NCBI RefSeq assembly: GCF_014648395.1
Contig: NZ_BMRA01000007.1
Span: 123,991 to 187,990, forward strand
From: Micromonospora fulviviridis
GTDB lineage: Bacteria > Actinomycetota > Actinomycetes > Mycobacteriales > Micromonosporaceae
Length of the DNA stretch: 64,000 nucleotides
Direction of reading: 5' to 3'
A program made the position numbers and the translations under genes. Below are positions 57,526 to 64,000 of this stretch, piece by piece. The notes below the pieces were generated by a model that saw nothing but the letters and a program-made list of their open reading frames with translations, made no database searches and was not told the origin of the DNA. Numbering within the stretch: the stretch's first letter is position 1; each line of letters opens with the position of its first letter.

Positions 57526-58356
57526 TCACTCCGCGCCCATCACCAGCCCCTCGATGGTGTGCTTCTGGCGGATGGGCTCGAGAGTGTCGACCACGGGGCA
57601 GCGCAGGTGCGCCCGGACGAGGTCCGGGAGGGCGGCCCAGTAGTCCCGGGTGACCGCCATGTCGTGGTGGGCGGCGTTGCCCGCGCCCGGCGCGTCCACG
57701 CCGAGCACCAGCACGGGCCGGGCCAGCCGGCTGACGTTCGGGGTGCCCCGGTGGATGGTGAGCGCGGAACGCGCCGAGAGGTCGCCGCGCCGCGGGTACT
57801 TGCGGACCGCGCGGGCCTCGTAGCGGGGGTAGCGGTCCTTCGCCGGGAACATCTCGTGGTCGAAGTCGCGGCCGTCGTCCCACTGGGTGCCCGGGGCGAT
57901 CTCGAACGGTCCCATCTCCTCCACGGTGTCGACGGTGGTCAGGTTGAACGCCAGCGAGGTGAGCCGGCGCCGCACCCGGGTCTCCTCGGGCATCGGGAAG
58001 TCCCGGTGCCACGGCTGCGTCTTCGCGCCGGGGAACGGGATGTCGAAGCCCAGCTCGACGATCTCGTAGTCGGGGCCGAGCACGGCCCGGCACACCGACA
58101 CCACCCACGGGTGGGTGACCAGGTCGACGAAGCCGCGCAACTGCTCGGGGTGGATTTCGACGTACCACCGCTCGGGGCCGCGGCCGACGGCGCCGTCGGG
58201 CCGGGACCGGGCCTCCCGGAACGCGGCGTGGATGTCCTCGTCGACCCGCTCGACCCAGTCGACCGGGAAGGCGCCACGGCACGCGGTGATGCCGTCGCGG
58301 TAGAGGTCGCCGAGGGCCTCGACGGGGGTCTCTTCCTCAAGCACGTTCGATGTCAT
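57526..58356 (-). CDS. Phytanoyl-CoA dioxygenase (PhyH)-family Fe(II)/2-oxoglutarate enzyme
   Basis: The 276-residue non-haem iron oxygenase shows YRDGITACRGAFPVDWVERV near the start. The iron facial triad is the HxD in TQPWHRDFPMPEE near residue 118, with a distal His in ALTIHRGTPNVSR near residue 205. An Arg nearby (RLARP) is suited to 2-oxoglutarate. PhyH-type enzymes hydroxylate lipids or natural-product intermediates; ectoine and other small molecules are known substrates, but none is implied here. ATG 58356 has GAGGAGG upstream. Confidence 0.87.
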   Translation of the reverse strand: MTSNVLEEETPVEALGDLYRDGITACRGAFPVDWVERVDEDIHAAFREARSRPDGAVGRGPERWYVEIHPEQLRGFVDLVTHPWVVSVCRAVLGPDYEIVELGFDIPFPGAKTQPWHRDFPMPEETRVRRRLTSLAFNLTTVDTVEEMGPFEIAPGTQWDDGRDFDHEMFPAKDRYPRYEARAVRKYPRRGDLSARSALTIHRGTPNVSRLARPVLVLGVDAPGAGNAAHHDMAVTRDYWAALPDLVRAHLRCPVVDTLEPIRQKHTIEGLVMGAE

Positions 58357-58442
58357 CGGGCCTCCTCGTCCGGCGGACGACCCGAGTATTACAACGTTGG
58401 AAAAGGCTCGCAAGACCTCCCGGAGGCTCCCTGCGCGGGTCC

Positions 58443-58913
58443 TCAGTCCTCGGCGGCCTGGCGGCTGCCCGGCACCACCGGCATGGGCCACACCCCGGTG
58501 CGTGGCGGCCCGGCCGGGACCTCCACCTGGTGGTCCGACCAGACGTACGTCTCGGGCAGCAGGTCGGCCACCGGGACGGCGCGCAGCGCCTCCGGCGGGC
58601 CGACGATCACCCGGATCGACGGGAAGTAGTCGAGGAGCACCTGCCGGCACCGGCCGCAGGGCGGGATGACGCCCCGCCCCCGGTCCCCCACCGCGACGAT
58701 GGTCTCCAGCTCGCCGGCGCCCTGGGTCGCGGCGGCGCCGATGGCCACCACCTCGGCGCACGGGCCGCCGGTGAAGTGGTAGACGTTCACGCCGGTGAAG
58801 ACCCGGCCGTCGGTGGTCCGTGCGGCCGCCGCGACCGTGTGGTTGTCACTGCGGCAGCGCAGCTTGGCGACGGCCATCGCGGCCTGCACCAGCGCCCGGT
58901 CGGTGTCGCGCAT
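58443..58913 (-). CDS. Cytidine deaminase-like zinc enzyme
   Basis: The protein of about 156 residues has the deaminase zinc motifs VYHFTGGPCAEVVAIGAAAT (PCAE, Cys ligand and catalytic Glu) and RGVIPPCGRCRQVLLDYFP (PCxxC). Zinc ligation by three Cys is typical of cytidine and blasticidin-S deaminases. Length fits the small bacterial type with an added C-terminal tail (residues about 125-156). ATG 58913 and ATG 58919 are both in frame and lack a clear ribosome site, so the start is uncertain. Confidence 0.85.
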   Translation of the reverse strand: MRDTDRALVQAAMAVAKLRCRSDNHTVAAAARTTDGRVFTGVNVYHFTGGPCAEVVAIGAAATQGAGELETIVAVGDRGRGVIPPCGRCRQVLLDYFPSIRVIVGPPEALRAVPVADLLPETYVWSDHQVEVPAGPPRTGVWPMPVVPGSRQAAED

Positions 58914-59080
58914 GATCATCCGTCCCGTCGTCGACCTCGCCTCGGCGGAAACTCTAGCCCGGCCACCCGCCCCGACCAGGGAGGGCGCGCGGAAGGTGGC
59001 CGCGGCCACCACGGCCGGGCGGCGGCCGCCCGGTAACCCGGGGGCGCTGCGCCGCGCGGCTGCCTATCCTTGGCGACGAC

Positions 59081-62000
59081 ATGCAGAATCCAGCCGCACC
59101 CGCCGTACCCGAGACCGCCCGCGACCTGCACCGCCGCCTCTCCGCGCTGATGTTCCGCGACCAGCGCCGGCTCCAGCGCCGGCTGGACGGGGTACGGAAG
59201 CTGCGCGACCCGCAGCGACGGGACTCGGCGCTGGCCGAGATCGCGGCCGACGTGGCCCGGGCCGAGGCCCGGCTGGCCGCCCGGCGGGCCGCCGTGCCGA
59301 CCGTCGCCTATCCGGCGCAGCTGCCGGTCAGCGAGCGCAAGGACGACATCGCCGCCGCCATCCGCGACCACCAGGTCGTGATCGTGGCCGGCGAGACCGG
59401 GTCCGGCAAGACCACCCAGCTGCCCAAGATCTGCCTGGAGCTGGGCCGCGGCGTCACGGGGCTCATCGGCCACACCCAGCCCCGCCGGCTCGCCGCGCGG
59501 ACGGTGGCGGACCGGATCGCCGAGGAGCTCGGCACCGAGCTGGGCGACGTGGTCGGCTACAAGGTGCGCTTCACCGACCAGGTCGGCGACAACAGCCTGG
59601 TCAAGCTGATGACCGACGGCATCCTGCTGGCCGAGCTGCAGACCGACCGGATGCTGCGCCAGTACGACACGCTGATCATCGACGAGGCGCACGAGCGCAG
59701 CCTCAACATCGACTTCATCCTCGGCTACCTCCGGCAGCTGCTGCCCCGCCGGCCCGACCTCAAGGTGATCATCACCTCGGCGACCATCGAGACCGACCGG
59801 TTCGCGAAGCACTTCGCCGACGCCGAGGGCAAGCCCGCGCCCGTCGTCGAGGTGTCCGGCCGGACCTACCCCGTGGAGGTCCGCTACCGGCCGCTGGTCG
59901 AGGTCACCGAGGCCGAGGAGGAGGACGAGGCCGACGAGGAGAACGTCCGGGACCAGATCCAGGCGATCGGCGACGCGGTCGAGGAACTGGCCGCCGAGGG
60001 ACCCGGCGACATCCTGGTCTTCCTCAGCGGCGAGCGGGAGATCCGGGACACCGCCGACGCGCTCGGCAAGCTGGTGCAGAAGAAGCGCTCGCTGCTCGGC
60101 ACCGAGATCCTCCCGCTCTACGCCCGGCTCTCCACGGCCGAGCAGCACCGGGTGTTCGCCCCGCACGCCGGGCGCCGGGTGGTGCTCGCCACCAACGTCG
60201 CGGAGACCTCGCTGACCGTCCCCGGCATCAAGTACGTGGTGGACCCGGGCACGGCCCGGATCTCCCGCTACTCCAGCCGGCTCAAGGTGCAGCGCCTGCC
60301 CATCGAGCCGGTGTCGCAGGCGAGCGCCAACCAGCGCAAGGGCCGCTGCGGGCGTACCTCGGACGGCATCTGCATCCGCCTCTACGACGAGCAGGACTTC
60401 GCCTCCCGGCCCGAGTTCACCGACCCGGAGATCCTGCGCACCAACCTGGCCTCGGTCATCCTCCAGATGACCTCGATCGGCCTGGGCGACATCGGCGCGT
60501 TCCCGTTCATCGACCCGCCGGACCGGCGCAACGTCACCGACGGCGTGAACCTGCTGCACGAGCTGGGCGCGCTGAACCCGGCCGAGACCGACCCGGCGAA
60601 GCGGCTCACTCCGCTCGGCCGGCGGCTGGCCCAGCTCCCGGTCGACCCGCGGCTGGCCCGGATGGTCCTGGAGGGCGAGCGCAACGGCTGCGCCACCGAG
60701 GTGATCGTGATCGCCGCCGCGCTCTCCATCCAGGACCCGCGCGAGCGGCCCGCCGACAAGCAGGCCCAGGCGGACCAGGCGCACGCCCGGTTCGCCGACA
60801 AGGAGTCGGACTTCGTCGCGTACCTGAACCTGTGGCGCTACCTGCGCGAGCAGCAGCGGGAGCTGTCCTCCAGCGCGTTCCGCCGGATGTGCAAGGCCGA
60901 GTACCTGAACTACCTACGGGTACGCGAGTGGCAGGACATCGTCAGCCAGCTCCGCCAGGTGCTGCGTACCTCGGACAAGGGTGACGGCCGGCGCGGCGCC
61001 GGCGCGGACCTGCCCGAGGAGATCGACACCCCGAAGGTGCACCAGTCCCTGCTGCCCGGCCTGCTCTCCCACCTCGGGCTCAAGGACGCGCAGAAGCACG
61101 AGTACCTGGGCGCGCGCGGGGCGAAGTTCGCGATCTTCCCGGGCTCGGCGCTGTTCCGGAAGCCGCCGCGCTGGGTGATGGCCGCCGAGCTGGTGGAGAC
61201 CTCCCGGCTCTGGGGCCGGGTGGCCGGCCGGGTCGAGCCGGAATGGGTCGAGCCGCTCGCCCAGCACCTGGTGAAGCGCAGCTACAGCGAGCCGCACTGG
61301 GAGAAGAAGCAGGCCGCCGTGATGGCCTATGAGAAGGTCACCCTCTACGGCATCCCGATCGTCACCTCCCGCAAGGTCAATTTCGGCCGGATCGACCCGG
61401 CGCTGAGCCGCGAGCTGTTCATCCGGCACGCGCTCGTGGAGGGCGACTGGCAGACCCACCACCAGTTCTGGACGGACAACCAGCGGCTGCTGGCCGAGGT
61501 GGAGGAGCTGGAGAACCGGGCCCGGCGGCGGGACATCCTGGTCGACGACGAGACCATCTTCCACTTCTACGACCAGCGGATCCCCGCCGACGTGGTCTCC
61601 GGCCGGCACTTCGACACGTGGTGGAAGAAGACCCGCCGGGAGCGGCCGGACCTGCTCACCTTCACCCGGGAGCTGCTGATCAACTCCGGTCGCGGCGGGG
61701 TGGACGAGACCGACTACCCGGACGAGTGGCGCGCCGACGGGGTCGCCCTGCCGCTCACCTACACCTTCGACCCGGGCACCCCGACCGACGGCGTCACGGT
61801 GGACATCCCGCTGCCGCTGCTCAACCAGGTGCCGGCGGAGAGCTTCGACTGGCAGGTGCCCGGCCTGCGCGAGGAACTGGTGATCGCGCTGATCCGGTCG
61901 CTGCCCAAGGCGATCCGGCGCAACTTCGTGCCGGTGCCCGACTACGCCCGGGCGGCGCTCGCGCAGATGCCGGCCGGCGAGGAGCCGCTGCTCGACGCGC

Positions 62001-63076
62001 TCACCCGGCAGCTGCGCCGGATGACCGGGGTGACCGTGCCGCCGGACGCCTGGGACGTGGGCAAGCTCCCGCCGCACCTGCGGGTCACCTTCCGGGTGCT
62101 CGGCGAGGACGACAAGCCCGTCGCCGAGGGCAAGGACCTGCCGACCCTGCAACGCGAGCTGCGCCAGGAGGTGCGCCAGGTCGTCGCCGCCGCCGCGCCG
62201 GACGTGGCCCGGACCGGGCTGACCGGGTGGGACATCGGCGCCCTGCCGCGCACCATCGAGCAGGTCCGCGCCGGGTACGCGGTGACCGCGTACCCCGCCC
62301 TGGTCGACGAGGGCACGACCGTCGGGGTGAAGGTGTTCGACTCCCCCGCCGAGCAGGAGGCCGCGCACTGGGCCGGCACCCGGCGGCTGCTCCGGCTGAC
62401 CGTGCCCTCCCCGGCCAAGTTCCTCCAGGGGCGGCTGAGCAACGAGGCCAAGCTGGCGCTGTCCCGCAACCCGCACGGCGGGGTGCCGGCGCTGATCGAG
62501 GACGCCGCGGGCGCGGCCATCGACAAGCTCATGGCGGACGCGGGCGGCCCGGCCTGGGACGCCGAGGGCTTCGCGGTGCTGCGCGACCGGGTGCGCGCCG
62601 ACCTGGTCGACACCGTGGTCGAGGTGATGGGCCGGGTCCGGCAGGTGCTGGCGGCCGCGTACGCGGTGGAGCAGCGGCTCGGCGCCACCCGGAACCTGGC
62701 CGTGGTGGCCGCCCTGGCCGACATCCGCAGCCAGCTCGGCGGCCTGGTGCACAAGGGCTTCATCACCGAGGCCGGGTACGCCCGCCTGCCCGACCTGCTG
62801 CGCTACCTGACCGCGATCGAGCGCCGGCTGGACCGGCTGCCCGGCAACCCGCAGCGGGACAAGCAGCAGCAGGACCGGATCGCCGTGGTGCAGAAGGAGT
62901 ACCAGGACCTGCTCGCCGCGCTGCCAGAGGCGTTGCGGCAGTCCACGGCGGCCCGGCAGATCCGCTGGATGATCGAGGAGCTGCGGGTGAACGTGTTCGC
63001 CCAGGCGCTCGGCACCCCGTACCCGGTCTCGGAGCAGCGCATCTACCGCGCCATGGACGAGGCCGAGGGCCGCTGA
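59081..63076 (+). CDS. hrpA: ATP-dependent RNA helicase HrpA
   Basis: The 1331-residue DEAH helicase has Walker A VIVAGETGSGKTTQLPKICL near residue 105, IDEAHERSLNIDFILGYL (II), IITSATIETDRFAKHFADAE (III), NVAETSLTVPGIKYVVDPG (V) and NQRKGRCGRTSDG (VI). A long C-terminal region with the HrpA-specific DUF3418-like part follows (PQRDKQQQDRIAVVQ, EELRVNVFAQALGTPYPVSE at the end). Length matches HrpA. TATCCT lies 10 nt before the ATG. In E. coli HrpA has been tied to fimbrial mRNA processing and rescue of stalled ribosomes; its role here is unknown. Confidence 0.94.
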   Translation: MQNPAAPAVPETARDLHRRLSALMFRDQRRLQRRLDGVRKLRDPQRRDSALAEIAADVARAEARLAARRAAVPTVAYPAQLPVSERKDDIAAAIRDHQVVIVAGETGSGKTTQLPKICLELGRGVTGLIGHTQPRRLAARTVADRIAEELGTELGDVVGYKVRFTDQVGDNSLVKLMTDGILLAELQTDRMLRQYDTLIIDEAHERSLNIDFILGYLRQLLPRRPDLKVIITSATIETDRFAKHFADAEGKPAPVVEVSGRTYPVEVRYRPLVEVTEAEEEDEADEENVRDQIQAIGDAVEELAAEGPGDILVFLSGEREIRDTADALGKLVQKKRSLLGTEILPLYARLSTAEQHRVFAPHAGRRVVLATNVAETSLTVPGIKYVVDPGTARISRYSSRLKVQRLPIEPVSQASANQRKGRCGRTSDGICIRLYDEQDFASRPEFTDPEILRTNLASVILQMTSIGLGDIGAFPFIDPPDRRNVTDGVNLLHELGALNPAETDPAKRLTPLGRRLAQLPVDPRLARMVLEGERNGCATEVIVIAAALSIQDPRERPADKQAQADQAHARFADKESDFVAYLNLWRYLREQQRELSSSAFRRMCKAEYLNYLRVREWQDIVSQLRQVLRTSDKGDGRRGAGADLPEEIDTPKVHQSLLPGLLSHLGLKDAQKHEYLGARGAKFAIFPGSALFRKPPRWVMAAELVETSRLWGRVAGRVEPEWVEPLAQHLVKRSYSEPHWEKKQAAVMAYEKVTLYGIPIVTSRKVNFGRIDPALSRELFIRHALVEGDWQTHHQFWTDNQRLLAEVEELENRARRRDILVDDETIFHFYDQRIPADVVSGRHFDTWWKKTRRERPDLLTFTRELLINSGRGGVDETDYPDEWRADGVALPLTYTFDPGTPTDGVTVDIPLPLLNQVPAESFDWQVPGLREELVIALIRSLPKAIRRNFVPVPDYARAALAQMPAGEEPLLDALTRQLRRMTGVTVPPDAWDVGKLPPHLRVTFRVLGEDDKPVAEGKDLPTLQRELRQEVRQVVAAAAPDVARTGLTGWDIGALPRTIEQVRAGYAVTAYPALVDEGTTVGVKVFDSPAEQEAAHWAGTRRLLRLTVPSPAKFLQGRLSNEAKLALSRNPHGGVPALIEDAAGAAIDKLMADAGGPAWDAEGFAVLRDRVRADLVDTVVEVMGRVRQVLAAAYAVEQRLGATRNLAVVAALADIRSQLGGLVHKGFITEAGYARLPDLLRYLTAIERRLDRLPGNPQRDKQQQDRIAVVQKEYQDLLAALPEALRQSTAARQIRWMIEELRVNVFAQALGTPYPVSEQRIYRAMDEAEGR

Positions 63077-63085
63077 CCGGCGTGC

Positions 63086-63118
63086 CGGCGGGGCCCGGGT
63101 GGTGTCCGGGCCCCGCCG
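63086..63118. terminator. 13-bp hairpin after hrpA
   Basis: CGGCGGGGCCCGG (63086-63098) pairs perfectly with 63106-63118 around a 7-nt loop, between the convergent hrpA and repeat-protein stops. Confidence 0.72.
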
Positions 63119-63133
63119 TGGGTGTGCTCGTGC

Positions 63134-63880
63134 TCAGATGCCGTAGATGAACTCCTCGTCGTTGCCGCCGCCGCTGTTGGCGTTGCGCAGGTAGACGGTG
63201 TTGTTGCCCGGCCGCCGCACCCCCGGGGTGTCGACACCGTCCTTGTTCCAGTCACCCGGCACCGCCACGTCACCGGACGCGCCGTTACCGAACACGAACT
63301 CCTCATCCGTGGAGTTGGTGGCCGTCGAGGTGCCGTTGGTCAGGTACCACGTCGAGTTGCCCGGCCGGAACACCCCGACACTGTCGTAGCCGTTGTTGTT
63401 CCAGTCACCGGCCACCGGCTGATCGCCGGACCCACCATGACCGAACATGAACTCGTAATCGGTGGAGTTGGTCGCCGACGAGGTGCCGTTGGTCAGGTAC
63501 CACGTCGAGTTGCCCGGGCGGAACACCCCGACACTGTCGAAACCGTTGTTGTTCCAGTCACCGGCCACCGGCTGGTCCCCCGACGACCCGCTGCCGAACT
63601 TGAACTCGTAATCGGTGTTGTTGGTCTCCGTCGACGTGCCGTTGGTCAGATACCACGTCGACACACCCGGCCGGAACACCCCGACACTGTCGAAACCGTC
63701 CTTGTTCCAGTCACCGGCCACCGGAATGTCACCCAACGACCCGCTACCGAACTTGAACACCCGCGTCGCCGCACCACTGTTGACATCCCGCAGATAGAAC
63801 GTCGACGTCGACGGCCGGTACACCCCCACCGTGTCCACCCCATCGTTGTTCCAGTCCCCCGACACCGGAATGTCCTCGGT
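63134..63880 (-). repeat. Five tandem GDWNxDG repeats (about 150 bp each)
   Basis: DNA and protein repeat with a period near 150 bp. Copies two to four are the most alike (GDWNNNGFDSVGVFRP, then STWYLTNGTS), which suggests recent duplication. The first and last copies have drifted more. Confidence 0.85.
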
Positions 63881-64000
63881 GCGGCCGCCCGCCGCATCCC
63901 AGAGGGCGTCGACGATGAGCTGCGCGTCGGGCACCATGGGCTGGTACCTGTCGGGGTAGGCGGACACCTGAACCGCCTGGCAGACCTCGCCGATCGGGGC
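63134..64000 (-). CDS. Secreted repeat protein, C-terminal part (5' end outside window)
   Basis: The frame is open to base 64000 and ends at TGA 63134, so the N-terminal part and start codon lie outside. It begins APIGEVCQAVQVSAYPDRYQ, the end of a domain shared with the hydrolase-like protein at 31799-32674 (QAVQVSAFPDAYA). Five tandem repeats follow, each about 50 residues with GDWNxDGxDxxGVxRP near the start and a WYL or FYL strand after it. Such FG-GAP/VCBS-type repeats form beta-propeller blades or bind calcium and sugars. It is probably a cell-wall-active secreted protein. A GTG at 63967 is in frame but internal. Confidence 0.8.
   Translation of the reverse strand, partial: APIGEVCQAVQVSAYPDRYQPMVPDAQLIVDALWDAAGGRTEDIPVSGDWNNDGVDTVGVYRPSTSTFYLRDVNSGAATRVFKFGSGSLGDIPVAGDWNKDGFDSVGVFRPGVSTWYLTNGTSTETNNTDYEFKFGSGSSGDQPVAGDWNNNGFDSVGVFRPGNSTWYLTNGTSSATNSTDYEFMFGHGGSGDQPVAGDWNNNGYDSVGVFRPGNSTWYLTNGTSTATNSTDEEFVFGNGASGDVAVPGDWNKDGVDTPGVRRPGNNTVYLRNANSGGGNDEEFIYGI

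Noticed and set aside
63134..63880. Regular 150-bp repeats resembling a CRISPR or satellite array
   Set aside because: The repeats are in frame, encode conserved GDWNxDG blocks and have no unique spacers.
1..64000. tRNA or rRNA genes
   Set aside because: No GGTTCGAATCC-like arm with a matching cloverleaf, and no rRNA signature, was seen on reading both strands.

Overview
The window is about 72% GC by eye, with strong codon-position bias, GTG/ATG starts and genes packed on both strands. The gene content (a SigF/SigB-type sigma factor, MEDS-HATPase regulator, PAC2 protein, MhuD, F420/flavin LLM oxidoreductase, DmdR/IdeR-type iron boxes, a desferrioxamine locus and a GH9 cellulase behind a CelR/CebR-type operator) points to an actinomycete. 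Micromonospora or a close Micromonosporaceae relative is my best inference. No rRNA, tRNA, CRISPR array, transposase or integrase was seen.

Layout. 1-7.7 kb: end of a HAD hydrolase, a CPA1 antiporter, a MEDS/anti-sigma-like protein, an FAD oxidoreductase, a GH15 glycosidase and small conserved proteins. 7.8-9.2 kb: a MarR gene with an AT-rich operator, followed by a pirin gene broken by an internal deletion. 9.2-20 kb: a 42-aa membrane protein, a phospholipase D-like protein, sigma factor, HrpB helicase (with a palindromic repeat inserted in frame), a PP2C phosphatase and a secreted GH9 cellulase. 20-35 kb: small transporters, acetyltransferases, an antiporter coupled to a UBP zinc-finger protein, a WYL regulator, an aldehyde dehydrogenase, a GDSL lipoprotein, PAC2, exonuclease III and the haem-degrading enzyme MhuD. 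35.2-36 kb: a small GntR-type regulator with a repeated operator array, possibly a mobile-element remnant. 36-43 kb: a class F-like sortase with a secreted partner, TrmB, a DUF3516-type helicase and an LPVTG surface protein.

43.3-56.2 kb is the most coherent system: an iron-regulated hydroxamate siderophore locus. A minus-strand operon desA-desB-desC-desD (decarboxylase, N-hydroxylase, acyltransferase, NIS synthetase) follows a near-consensus iron box. A siderophore-interacting reductase diverges from a plus-strand pair, a penicillin-acylase-family hydrolase and a second DesC-like acyltransferase, across two overlapping iron boxes. A four-gene Fe-siderophore ABC importer (two permeases, ATPase, lipoprotein) has two more iron boxes. 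The likely flow is lysine to cadaverine, N-hydroxylation, acylation, NIS oligomerisation, export, re-import and reductive iron release. The acylase and second acyltransferase suggest a modified or alternatively acylated product.

56.2-64 kb: MerR regulator, YCII protein, PhyH-type dioxygenase, cytidine-deaminase-like enzyme, HrpA helicase, and the C-terminal part of a secreted protein with five tandem GDWNxDG repeats.

Two window-wide patterns stand out. Many genes have a TAnnnT-like -10 hexamer only 6-8 nt before the start codon, which suggests leaderless transcripts. Three palindromic elements with a GATCTTG/GATCGTG core lie in different contexts. Convergent gene pairs are usually separated by 11-15 bp GC-rich hairpins.
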